In this document: piece by piece, positions 1 through 7,808 of the stretch
Layout of the letters: the number at the start of each line of letters is the position of its first letter
Numbering within the stretch: position 1 is the stretch's first letter
Assembly: GCF_000620305.1 (NCBI RefSeq)
Contig: NZ_KK211100.1
Coordinates: 985,275-1,049,274 of the forward strand
Direction: 5' to 3'
Length of the DNA stretch: 64,000 nucleotides
DNA from: Desulfitibacter alkalitolerans DSM 16504
GTDB taxonomy: Bacteria > Bacillota > DSM-16504 > Desulfitibacterales > Desulfitibacteraceae
Notes under the pieces: generated by a model
Database searches by the model: none
Told to the model about the DNA's origin: nothing
The model's input: the letters and a program-made list of their open reading frames with translations, nothing else
Position numbers and translations under genes: made by a program

Positions 1-477
1 GCTTGAGAAATCCTCTCTAGTGAAAAGCGATCCCTCTACACATTGCAGTTCGTATACGTCCATAAACTTATCATCAATTTTTATGAGATTATAGCCCTTA
101 TGGGGTGGGTTGGAGCGAACGGCTAAGGAATTGTGGGACTTGTCCTCAGCCAGCCACATGAAATGCTGAGCGTCGGCTGTATAGGTATCAAATAAGGGGC
201 TATGCTTCATAAACTGATAGAGCTCCCTGAGTTTCGTCGAACTATCTGGGTTTGTCCATATTTGGTCCAACCCGCTTTGGTCGGTTAAATCGCGAATTAA
301 ATAAATTTCTTGGCTTTCGATAATCCCATTCAATTTTTCCCGGTAACTGCTTACATGCAGCGCGACAGAAACAATGAAACTAAACAGTACCAAAGCGGCG
401 GTTATCTGTATAAACAGAACAAAATTCCGTATTTTTTGATCTTTTATATCTTCCCAAGCGTATCTGAGCTGTTCCAA
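1..477 (-). CDS. N-terminal part of an ABC-type permease-like membrane protein (cut by window edge)
   Basis: The reading frame opens with TTG at 477, placed 4 nt after the stop of the upstream permease and behind a GGGGGTGAGG ribosome site, and is still open at base 1 (159 codons seen). The N-terminus is a short amphipathic cytosolic segment, then one membrane helix at about residues 19-41, then a hydrophilic stretch presumably outside the membrane. This is the layout of the first helix plus extracellular domain of FtsX/MacB-type permeases, and the tight coupling to the FtsX-like gene upstream supports a paired permease. No ATPase gene is visible in the window; it may lie past the left edge. 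Function is inferred from layout only. Confidence 0.55.
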   Translation of the reverse strand, partial: MEQLRYAWEDIKDQKIRNFVLFIQITAALVLFSFIVSVALHVSSYREKLNGIIESQEIYLIRDLTDQSGLDQIWTNPDSSTKLRELYQFMKHSPLFDTYTADAQHFMWLAEDKSHNSLAVRSNPPHKGYNLIKIDDKFMDVYELQCVEGSLFTREDFSS

Positions 478-481
478 ATCC

Positions 482-1594
482 TCACCCCCTTATCTGCGTG
501 ATGATTTCTTGTTTCAGGCGTAACGCCAAGGCAATCAACCCGGTAACGGTTCCCACTGCCAAACAAAGCAGATAACCCACAGCAACCGCAGACAGATGAA
601 CGCTTTCGCCAATAAAGGGGAACCAGCCTGCTTTTATGATTAGCATTGCCAATGCCAAACCGATACCATAGCCGATGGTGACAATCAGGAGATAATCACG
701 AAGCAGCATCCCGCGAAGGCTGGGTGTTCCGGCACCCGACATGATTCTTACTGCCAATTCCTTATATCTACCCTCAAGCCAGTAATATGTCGTACTGAAA
801 ACATTTAATAAAACTAGAATAATCGTTAATGCGAACGCTATGATTAAGACCTGCGTGTTGCGAATGGATTGCATAAGATGCTCTGACGTTGAAGCTGTGG
901 TTACTTCGGCTCGCATATTGATTTGCGGATTGATTTTTTTAGCATATGTCGTAAATCCGTCAAAGGAATCCATGCTTTTCTCCTTTGCGTCTATGGAATA
1001 AATGCCGCTCAGAGGCGTGTCAAGATTATTACCTATGGCGGCAGCCATGTTCACATAGTATAAGGCACCGGAAGTATCGCCCCACCCTCCGTATTGTCTG
1101 GCAGTTGGGGTTTTATAGATACCGATGACCTTGTATTCATTACCTTCATGCAGAAAATAAAGCTCCCCATCTCTCTCAATGCCTCTGTCACGGATTCTTG
1201 CATCGATAAGTGCCACTGCTGCCTGCTGCTCAAAGTCATCCGTAGAGAAACTGCGTCCCTCTATGATATTCGGCTTAAATCCAGTATCGGCGGAAAGGAA
1301 AACAGCCTTTCCGTTTGCAATGGGATAACTCCTATAAACTATCAAACTTCCGCCCTGTAAAGAGAAGTACTCAAGCAAGTCCTTTGTTTGAACTAAGGGC
1401 TCACCCTCGTTACTTTGATGAATTTCAACCTTAACAGAGTTGTCGGAAAGGAAATCAGGTTCCACAGCTTCCATAATATAAAATTGGGCTACCGTGGTAA
1501 AACAGAGAGCAACCATTGCCGCCACGGCAGCAAAAACAGCTATGAGCAAAAATGCTCTATGCAGAATCTGTCTGATGTGAATCACTCCTTCCAT
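482..1594 (-). CDS. FtsX-like ABC transporter permease
   Basis: A 370-aa protein with one helix at about residues 12-34, a large extracytoplasmic domain (about 40-240, MacB periplasmic-core-like, with GRSFSTDDFEQQAAVALID resembling the usual segment of that domain), and three C-terminal helices near 248-271, 300-324 and 335-358. This 1+3 helix layout is typical of FtsX/MacB permeases that act in mechanotransmission, export or peptide sensing together with an ATPase. The start is not certain: the ATG at 1594 has a poor ribosome site, and the AAGGAG that follows lies inside the coding sequence. The downstream frame is coupled to it. No cognate ATPase is nearby; an ATPase remnant lies at 6149-6284. 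Confidence 0.7.
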   Translation of the reverse strand: MEGVIHIRQILHRAFLLIAVFAAVAAMVALCFTTVAQFYIMEAVEPDFLSDNSVKVEIHQSNEGEPLVQTKDLLEYFSLQGGSLIVYRSYPIANGKAVFLSADTGFKPNIIEGRSFSTDDFEQQAAVALIDARIRDRGIERDGELYFLHEGNEYKVIGIYKTPTARQYGGWGDTSGALYYVNMAAAIGNNLDTPLSGIYSIDAKEKSMDSFDGFTTYAKKINPQINMRAEVTTASTSEHLMQSIRNTQVLIIAFALTIILVLLNVFSTTYYWLEGRYKELAVRIMSGAGTPSLRGMLLRDYLLIVTIGYGIGLALAMLIIKAGWFPFIGESVHLSAVAVGYLLCLAVGTVTGLIALALRLKQEIITQIRG

Positions 1595-1771
1595 ATGACA
1601 TTTTGAACATTGTTAGATCTTGGGAAACTTAGCAAAGTAAGTTATATTACCTTCTAAATCAGTTTTGGACTTTGCCTGTTATGGCTGATGGCCGATAGAA
1701 TCTCCAACAATTCTCTTAATTCCCAATGCATAAAAAATGTGCCTTAATTGTAATTATAGATTTTGCTATAT

Positions 1772-2575
1772 TTATAACCCTATACTATTTAAAAAGTCCA
1801 TTGTAATTTTATTAAATTCTTTATAATTATCTACATTTGAGTTATGAGCAGCATTGGTAATGAATTTTAAAGGATAGCCATCATGCTTTGACCACTTTTG
1901 ATTGTATTTTTTGACATATCCTGTATTGTCATTATCACCTACTACTAAAAGAACTGGAAAATCAAATCTAATATTTTCCTTTCTTTCTAAAAATCCTCCA
2001 TAAGCCATATTCATAATAAATATAATTTCTTTTTTATCCAATTTAGAAACTGAATCGTACAGATTTTCATATGCATATTTCGTTTTTGTGGCTCCTTTAG
2101 CAATACTTCTAATAAGAATACTATGCGGAAACCACGATGCTATTGTACTAACTTTACTCAAAAGGCTTCTTTCCCATTTGGAATAATAGCAATGTCCAAA
2201 TGGATTAGTATCTACAGCCACAAAAGCGCTCACTTTTTCGGGATATTGTATAGCAAATTCTTGGCATACATACCCACCCATAGATTGACCTACTAAAATT
2301 ACTTTATCTATTTTTTCTTTATCTAAAATTCTTTTTAGTTCATAGGCCACATTATAATAGGAAAATTCATCATATGGACGGGACTCTCCATGCAATGGAA
2401 CATCCCAAGTAATTATTCTATATTCCTCGCTGAAACACTCCACTTGCTTATCAAACATAGTATGGTCTGCAGTCATTCCATGTGTGAATACAATACAATT
2501 TGCATTTTTACTCTGATTTCCACCAATCCAATAATATATTATTCCATGTTCTGACTGTATATATCTCTTCTCCAT
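1772..2575 (-). CDS. alpha/beta hydrolase
   Basis: A 267-aa soluble protein of the alpha/beta-hydrolase fold. Visible landmarks are the oxyanion-hole segment FTHGMTADH near residue 30, the nucleophile elbow GQSMGGY (Ser near residue 97), an acidic residue in VVGDNDNTG near 212, and the catalytic His in NAAHNSNVDN near 245. It resembles small esterase/lipase or C-C hydrolase members; the substrate cannot be told. The start ATG follows a GGTGGAGTTTC ribosome site. It stands alone, with about 180 nt between it and the permease gene downstream, in an accessory AT-rich region. Confidence 0.8.
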   Translation of the reverse strand: MEKRYIQSEHGIIYYWIGGNQSKNANCIVFTHGMTADHTMFDKQVECFSEEYRIITWDVPLHGESRPYDEFSYYNVAYELKRILDKEKIDKVILVGQSMGGYVCQEFAIQYPEKVSAFVAVDTNPFGHCYYSKWERSLLSKVSTIASWFPHSILIRSIAKGATKTKYAYENLYDSVSKLDKKEIIFIMNMAYGGFLERKENIRFDFPVLLVVGDNDNTGYVKKYNQKWSKHDGYPLKFITNAAHNSNVDNYKEFNKITMDFLNSIGL

Positions 2576-2610
2576 GAAACTCCACCTTTTCCTATACTCT
2601 TACTACAATA

Positions 2611-3393
2611 TTAGACGAAGGTTTTACTGATATTAAACTTAATATCAGTGATAGTCCCTTTAAAGTATTCATAATCTCCTTCATCCAGATGCCACACAGC
2701 CTTGAAGTGAGACGGAAATTTCATCCCATTCTTCTCACGATAATTCTCCACAACTCCTGACCATTTCACCCGTTTATACTCACTACCTTTTTCTGAAAAG
2801 TATCTGTCATTGGTTTCAAATCGAATATACTCCCCTCGGTCATTAAAGAAGAAGAATCCACTCACTTCACATTGATTATATTTAATGACAGCCTTGGCAG
2901 TATTCGAATCGATAGCAGTCCAGTTAATATAGGGTTGCAAGGCATAAGTTGGAACTAACAGAGACTCCGCCAGAACTGTTACTAAAGCGCTTGCGTCCAT
3001 TTCTTTACCTTTAGCGTCGGCCACTTGGAAAATTTTCAAGAGCTTGATGCGCATATTTCCATATCCAACCTGGTATTTGTCCATTCCTTCAAAAGGCAAG
3101 ATACCGAAAAGTCTATTTCTCATATAAGCGATTCGGGTTGGTTCAGGAACTGAATTAAACTGATAGCACTTCAAGTCCATCCATTTTTTATCCGGTGCCA
3201 TCTTTAAAAAGACATCTTTCCATTCCACCTTGGCATTAACCATCTTTTCTTGTCCAATATGGCGGCAATAACGAAAATACTTTTGTACCGGTTCCGGCAG
3301 CAAGGAGATGTCATCTTCAGTGATAACCTCATTCGGATAGCTAGAATACTTTGCCAGTTCCCGTCTGACTTCGGACAAATAAAGCTCTTTCAT
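2611..3393 (-). CDS. DUF6544/DUF6920-like conserved protein
   Basis: A 260-aa protein that matches from memory the DUF6544/DUF6920 type: LLPEPVQKYFRYC near the N-terminus, then a beta-rich region, LVPTYALQPYINWTAID in the middle, and a C-terminal FPSHFKAVWHLDEGDYEYF. In this family these blocks correspond to the conserved LPEPVxRYLR and W-x-P motifs. The biochemical role is unknown. The start is placed at 3393 because GGAGGT stands 6 nt before that ATG; the open frame extends further upstream to 3441 but without a ribosome site. No membrane helix is seen in this version. Confidence 0.7.
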   Translation of the reverse strand: MKELYLSEVRRELAKYSSYPNEVITEDDISLLPEPVQKYFRYCRHIGQEKMVNAKVEWKDVFLKMAPDKKWMDLKCYQFNSVPEPTRIAYMRNRLFGILPFEGMDKYQVGYGNMRIKLLKIFQVADAKGKEMDASALVTVLAESLLVPTYALQPYINWTAIDSNTAKAVIKYNQCEVSGFFFFNDRGEYIRFETNDRYFSEKGSEYKRVKWSGVVENYREKNGMKFPSHFKAVWHLDEGDYEYFKGTITDIKFNISKTFV

Positions 3394-3530
3394 CGATGTA
3401 CCTCCAATCAAATGATGGAACTCTTTCATGCTTTGCGACACAAATTATCCTTAACCCCACTATCCAGGCCGAATGACGCATAGAGCACCTGTTGGGGACA
3501 CCACAAAAAGTACACTTTTCATCCTGAACC

Positions 3531-3995
3531 TTAATTTTCAGGAGAGAAGCCCTTAATCCGAGCTTTATTACGAATACCAGCCCCATACTCAGCACAAAGT
3601 ATACATAACGAAGATATTCCCATTCTTTGCCTGCACGGGCCGGAGCTTTGTTTCCAGGGGAGAAGGTCAAGCACTGCTGCTGTCCAGCACACCCAAGCAC
3701 AACAACCCCGGTTAAAAATTAATGGGCCAAATATTTTAACAATCAGGTAGTGCAGCACGGACCCAGCAAAAGTTCCGGACAACAGCCACATCCAGAACCC
3801 TTCAATCTGCATGTTCTCCGGAACTATAACCCCAAAAGATAAATAAATCAGGCCCAGGCCCAATCCAAAGAAGAGATAACCACCCACGAGCACCTGGGAT
3901 ATCATCCAGGCATAGTGCTTCTTTTTTTTGGAAAAAACAGGCCAAAACCCGGTGCCTAATGCTAAGGAGGTTTCGATAAAAAAGAAATTAAGCAA
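3531..3995 (-). pseudogene. probable damaged membrane-protein gene
   Basis: An open frame of 154 codons beginning with TTG at 3995 without a convincing ribosome site. Residues about 30-95 are strongly hydrophobic, with two or three helices (MISQVLVGGYLFFGLGLGLI is one). After about residue 97 the translation stops looking like protein (Cys/Trp-rich, no pattern), while another minus-strand frame near 3560-3640 yields a hydrophobic segment (YVYFVLSMGLVFVIKLGL). I infer a frameshifted and 5'-truncated membrane-protein gene. The family is not recognised. An intact small protein remains possible. Confidence 0.4.
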
Positions 3996-4483
3996 ATAGA
4001 AGATTGTCCTATAGCCTTTTTAATCTCTGAAAAGAAAATTCCACCTTATATGCCAAATCTTCAATTAAAGTACAATAGATTAATTAATGAATTTTATTTT
4101 ATAATACCAATTAAATATTAAAGATAGATAAATTAAGGATTAATCTTTTGTTAAAATGGAGTCGCAAAACTATTCCATATCCGTTGGTTTTACTAATCTT
4201 GTATTAAATCATTATACTTATTTACTCTTAGCTCAATTCTTCTAGAAACATCATCTGACTGGCGGCAAAAACATCGCATTTTCTTTGGCCCATGTTACGG
4301 CATGGGCAATGTCGACCGTATTCCCGTTAACCAAATAGGTGCTGCCGCCGAATGAAACGCCTTCCAGACAACTCTTTTTTTACATCTACGCTAAATTGAG
4401 TATAGATATAAATAAAATACTGCAGGTGGTCACACGTAAAGGGGATGAAAAAAGCAAAGTATATGTTTTCCCATTATAATAAC
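3996..4483. other. AT-rich intergenic stretch with one gene scrap
   Basis: About 490 nt with no intact gene. It is very AT-rich except for a GC-richer patch at 4251-4373, annotated separately as a gene remnant. No promoter or terminator could be assigned with confidence. Confidence 0.6.
4251..4373 (-). pseudogene. C-terminal gene remnant, family unknown
   Basis: On the minus strand one frame reads about 40 codons and ends at a TGA at 4251-4253, giving a natural-looking C-terminus (GGSTYLVNGNTVDIAHAV followed by WAKENAMFLPPVR). There is no start or ribosome site, and base composition is clearly richer in G+C than the flanks. This looks like the tail of a transferred and deleted gene. I do not recognise the parent family. 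Confidence 0.4.
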
Positions 4484-5317
4484 TTAGATAAATAACTGTG
4501 TTAGTTTCACTAACAGAATTCCAAATAATATAGCTATCGAAGAACTCGTAAAAGTTCCTAGTAAGTAATATTCTGCAAATTCTCTATTATCAAGTTCCTT
4601 AAACCTTGCAATTGATTTGGCAGTTAAAACAAATGCTATTGAAGAAAGAGAACCATAAAGAAATAAAGTTAAAATTATAAACCTTTCTAATATACCTATA
4701 TATTTTCCAGTTTTTATTTGTTCGTTATTTTTTTCTAGTTTAACATTAAAGCATTCTAAAACTTTTCTGGTTAAAATAGCACCTCCAAAAGTAACAACAA
4801 TATATATTAACAATGTTAGCAAAATTACAGTAATGCTCAACATATCCTTTATCTGTAGTATTAAAGGTTCGAGCATCTCAGTTGCTGGCAATATTGATTT
4901 GTAAATCTGTAATACATTTACAGTAATTAATGGATTAAATATGACCCAAATATAAAGTATTGTTATTAGATGAACTGCCTGGTCTATTATTAACCCAAAT
5001 AATGATAAATAATTATTTGCATAAGGATATTCCTGAGATAACTTATTTTTAAAGACCCCTTTTATACAATTAGATATCGGTGCTTTTATAAAATCTATTA
5101 TTAAATGTAGAAAAGCTATTAGGATTGAGTAAAGCAAAAAGGTTATTAATCCAAAGAAATGTGTAAGCAAATAGGTGCATAGAAAAACAGTACCAATATG
5201 AATATAATAACCCCTTTTTAGTTGGTTTCTTTTATTTTCAGCAATAATATCAGACTGTAAAACAAAATCACTTAATACATGAGCAATTAATGTCAATAAA
5301 AGTAAATCCAATTCCAA
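4484..5317 (-). CDS. DUF3307 family membrane protein (SatD partner)
   Basis: A 277-aa integral membrane protein with about six to seven helices. The N-terminal block LIAHVLSDFVLQSD, followed by a basic K-R-rich turn, and a second HxxxD segment in AFLHLIIDFIK are the hallmark of the DUF3307 family, where conserved His/Asp residues sit inside the membrane helices. The start is a TTG at 5317, or the in-frame TTG at 5311, which is better spaced from GGGGAG. It lies 34 nt downstream of the SatD-like gene in the same direction, so the two are very likely co-transcribed. The molecular role of the family is unknown; I infer it to be the membrane output or partner of the SatD-like protein. Confidence 0.75.
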   Translation of the reverse strand: MELDLLLLTLIAHVLSDFVLQSDIIAENKRNQLKRGYYIHIGTVFLCTYLLTHFFGLITFLLYSILIAFLHLIIDFIKAPISNCIKGVFKNKLSQEYPYANNYLSLFGLIIDQAVHLITILYIWVIFNPLITVNVLQIYKSILPATEMLEPLILQIKDMLSITVILLTLLIYIVVTFGGAILTRKVLECFNVKLEKNNEQIKTGKYIGILERFIILTLFLYGSLSSIAFVLTAKSIARFKELDNREFAEYYLLGTFTSSSIAILFGILLVKLTQLFI

Positions 5318-5351
5318 TCTCCCCTTTCACCCTTTATTAGGTGAAACTACC

Positions 5352-5996
5352 TTATTCACCATCAATAAGGTGAAAAGAACTAAAAACTTTATCAAATTCA
5401 GCCAAAGTTTCTTCAGCTAAATAAAACTGCTTCCAGTTTGCTGCTTTACACCGTTTTTCGACATTTTGATAAGATATATTTAGAATTTTAGCTGCTTCAC
5501 TATAAGTACCAAGTTCTTCATACTTATGAATCGCCTCCCATTGTTCTTTGGTCCACCTGTCTTGGATAGTATCCATGAGCATGAGTATCGTGTTAATATA
5601 TTTGTTTACATAGGAATTTGAGCAATTAAATAAAGTCATAGTAGTTTTTATTTCCTTTAAATTTTCTACTGCGTTTCTCGCTGAATAAAAAGCTGTACCT
5701 TCCATTGACCATGGGTCTTTTAAGGGTTTATTAATTACATATTCTTCAAGATAACCAATACCAATGCCGATTCTTAATTTTAGTGGGTATGCCAAATACC
5801 TAAGATTTCTAATCGTATTTGGATGCTGTAACCAACCTTTTATTATTGCTTGAATTTCATCTCCACGTGACATGGAAAAAGAACTAATTATAAAATCTCT
5901 TGTATAATTTTTAAGTTTTTCTTTTAACTTTTCCTTTTGCTGTAGGTTTCTTCTAGAATCTACTATATCAGCTGTAAGTACAGTAATTTTCTCCAC
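5352..5996 (-). CDS. SatD-like protein: class III cyclase-fold domain plus HTH
   Basis: A 214-aa protein matching the SatD family. The N-terminal half resembles the class III nucleotidyl-cyclase fold: ITVLTADIVDSRR (Asp10), SRGDEIQAII (Asp46), LKLRIGIGIGY (73-82), then GTAFYSARNAVEN (Arg107), in the order and spacing expected for the two metal-binding Asp residues and the transition-state Arg. The C-terminus (about 160-195) is a helix-turn-helix of the form YSEAAKILNISYQNVEKR. GTG at 5996 is taken as start because AAGGAGG precedes it by 6 nt; the upstream in-frame ATG lacks a ribosome site. It is followed by the DUF3307 membrane gene. Enzymatic activity is inferred from residues, not shown. 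Confidence 0.75.
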   Translation of the reverse strand: MEKITVLTADIVDSRRNLQQKEKLKEKLKNYTRDFIISSFSMSRGDEIQAIIKGWLQHPNTIRNLRYLAYPLKLRIGIGIGYLEEYVINKPLKDPWSMEGTAFYSARNAVENLKEIKTTMTLFNCSNSYVNKYINTILMLMDTIQDRWTKEQWEAIHKYEELGTYSEAAKILNISYQNVEKRCKAANWKQFYLAEETLAEFDKVFSSFHLIDGE

Positions 5997-6148
5997 TTTC
6001 TTCCTCCTTCTTCTATTTCGATTATTTAAATTTACTATATCATACATTACCATTATAAGTAAAATGGCTATTAATAATACTTCATTGGATTAACATGTTT
6101 AGCTTTCAAATAATACGACCACCGCACTGCAGTAAGCTCAATAACCTA

Positions 6149-6284
6149 TCGATCAAAAAAGGGGAATTGTTTTCCTGTGCTTGGACCTAACGATGCTGGA
6201 AAAACAACCGTCATTAAAATACTGTCCTGCCTTATAGAACCAACCCTGGGCCTGGATCCCCAGGCAAGAAAAGCACTGTGGCCT
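6149..6284 (+). pseudogene. ABC transporter ATP-binding domain remnant with internal deletion
   Basis: On the plus strand the segment reads SIKKGELF, then after a one-base frame change LGPNDAGKTTVIKILSC (Walker A, 6180 onward) followed in frame by LGLDPQARKALW, the conserved segment just after Walker B in ABC-2-type ATPases. The roughly 90 residues that should separate them (Q-loop, LSGGQ signature, Walker B) are missing. This is therefore a deletion remnant, not a gene. It lies immediately beyond the ssrA terminator. Confidence 0.8.
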
Positions 6285-6291
6285 AAAACGC

Positions 6292-6318
6292 CAAAAAGCC
6301 CTTATGCAAAGGACTTTT
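6292..6318 (-). terminator. ssrA intrinsic terminator
   Basis: Read on the minus strand, AAAAGTCCTT, a 5-nt loop and AAGGGCTTTT form a 10-bp stem with one G-U pair, followed by T residues. It begins about 25 nt after the tmRNA CCA end. Confidence 0.65.
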
Positions 6319-6342
6319 CATTGTATCAAAGTTAAGTTTTTT

Positions 6343-6697
6343 TGGTGGAGGCGAGGAGAGTCGAACTCCTGTCCGAAAGAGTACCCACAAGAGCTTCTAC
6401 GAGTGTAGACTGTAGTTTGGTGTTTCGCCTCTTGCTGCGCCTACAGTCAGGCTAAGCAGTCAGCTATCCCAATTAAATTCCCCGCTAGATTATCAGGAGG
6501 TGGTCTGCAGGTAGCCTGTTAATTTGACACCCAGACATTTCCCCACAGGCTTAGGAAAGCTGGATGAGCTGCTATTAAGCAGCTAAAGCGTAATTTTCTT
6601 TGCCAGTTAATTGGCTTTCCACTGTTTAACGAGATCAAGTGGGATCTCGACTCGCTACTCCTGCTCATACATCCCCCGTCGAAACCAGTACGCCCCC
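6343..6697 (-). ncRNA. ssrA: tmRNA (10Sa RNA)
   Basis: A 355-nt transfer-messenger RNA. The 5' end GGGGGCG (6697-6691) pairs with CGCCTCC near the 3' end, which carries an encoded CCA at 6343-6345. The T-arm shows GGAGTTCGACTCTCC, and the 5' part carries the usual CTGGTTTCGACGGGG block. The tag frame runs from GGC at 6604 to TAA at 6575, encoding GKENYALAA, so the added peptide is AGKENYALAA; this is short but has the conserved ALAA end. It rescues stalled ribosomes together with SmpB, encoded just upstream on the same strand. As a tRNA-like gene its 3' end is a classic integration site, and the DNA beyond it is accessory. Confidence 0.97.
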
Positions 6698-6875
6698 ATG
6701 AAAATAATATTTAGTTTTATATATACTATATTATATCACAAAATGTGCAAATTATAAAGATGCCAGGACATAAATTGCTAGGAATATATAGGAATATAGT
6801 TGAACAAGCTTGCAGCAAGCTTTCCATCACAACAAGGATTAAGATCCATAGTTAGAAATTATACCCAATGCCATT

Positions 6876-7340
6876 CTAGTACTTTTGCTTGTCACTTAGT
6901 GCCCTTTTTATCTGACGTTCTGCATCCTTTTTAGCCAGATCTTCCCTTTTATCATATAATTTTTTGCCCTTGGCTAAACCAATCTCTACTTTAACTCTAT
7001 TTTTCTCATTAAAGTATAATTTAAGTGGAACAAGGGTCAAACCCTTTTCCCTTGTCTTGCCCCATAAACGCATAATCTCTCTTTTATGCATTAGCAGCTT
7101 TCTATCCCGCAAAGGGTCATGGTTAAAATGGCTTGCCTTTTCATAGGGGCTGATATGCATATTAGATAGCACCAGCTGCCCATTTTGAATATGAGCATAG
7201 CTATCTTTTAAGTTAACCCTGCCAAGGCGCATGGATTTTACTTCAGTTCCCTGCAGGGCAATACCTGCCTCATAGGTTTCTTCAATAAAGTAATCATGAC
7301 GAGCTTTTCTGTTATCGGTAATTACCTTTCTAATACCCAT
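6876..7340 (-). CDS. smpB: SsrA-binding protein SmpB
   Basis: A 154-aa protein of the usual SmpB length. It shows the oligonucleotide-binding barrel blocks [38 protein letters not shown] and [19 protein letters not shown], and the basic C-terminal tail ([20 protein letters not shown]) that enters the ribosomal A-site path. It binds the tRNA-like domain of tmRNA and delivers it to stalled ribosomes. The gene lies 178 nt upstream of ssrA, the common Firmicutes arrangement, and would normally follow rnr; here the whole pyr operon separates them. Confidence 0.97.
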   Translation of the reverse strand: MGIRKVITDNRKARHDYFIEETYEAGIALQGTEVKSMRLGRVNLKDSYAHIQNGQLVLSNMHISPYEKASHFNHDPLRDRKLLMHKREIMRLWGKTREKGLTLVPLKLYFNEKNRVKVEIGLAKGKKLYDKREDLAKKDAERQIKRALSDKQKY

Positions 7341-7480
7341 CTCTTAACACCCCATTGTGAGTACAAACACTACTATAATTATCTTATCAAAAGTTAACCC
7401 CGTCAATGGAATTTTCCATACAGGGTCAGATGTAGGTAACATGTATTATATAATCATTTGATTACAAATGTCAAGCATCA

Positions 7481-7696
7481 TTGTCTAGCAATTGTTACAG
7501 TTGTGGCATTTGTGAGCTTATTTCTAATGTGTCACATGATGATAAAAAGGGGCAGAGGCTGAAAGCCCTCATCGATGACTTATTCGAGGCAAGCAAGGCA
7601 AGCAGCGGAAATATTGAACTTTATATGGAAGAATTAGATGTAGTGGCCCTGCTCAGACAAACTCTGGGAGAGCTCGAGGAGAGAATTATAGGTTAA
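7481..7696 (+). pseudogene. sensor histidine kinase remnant
   Basis: A 71-codon plus-strand frame containing ELISNVSHD (start of a HisKA phospho-acceptor box) joined directly to RLKALIDDLFEASKASSGNI, which in VanS/PhoR-type kinases lies about 40 residues later, at the end of the dimerisation helices. The ATP-binding domain is missing and the TTG start has no ribosome site. It is best read as an internally deleted and truncated kinase gene, similar in style to the ABC remnant at 6149-6284. Confidence 0.7.
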
Positions 7697-7762
7697 ATAC
7701 AACTTGTCTTTTGCAAATAATATCTACCTTGTGAAACTTATACTTCTGGTATTGCAAGTATA

Positions 7763-7785
7763 AAGCCAGGCCCTAAGCCTGGCTT
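7763..7785 (-). terminator. putative pyr operon terminator
   Basis: AAGCCAGGC and GCCTGGCTT form a 9-bp stem with a 5-nt loop about 25 nt after the pyrE stop. The U tract on the minus strand is weak (CTTTATACTTG), so efficiency is uncertain. Confidence 0.5.
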
Positions 7786-7808
7786 ATCTTACCTTTTTAC
7801 AGTTTCAA

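Noticed and set aside
3341..3700. 119-codon minus-strand frame overlapping the DUF6544-like gene
   Set aside because: It overlaps an intact gene with a good ribosome site in another frame; only its middle hydrophobic part may belong to the damaged membrane gene.
6149..6335. Intact short ABC ATPase gene
   Set aside because: The signature, Q-loop and Walker B are missing and a frame change precedes Walker A; the tail of the frame is the ssrA terminator.
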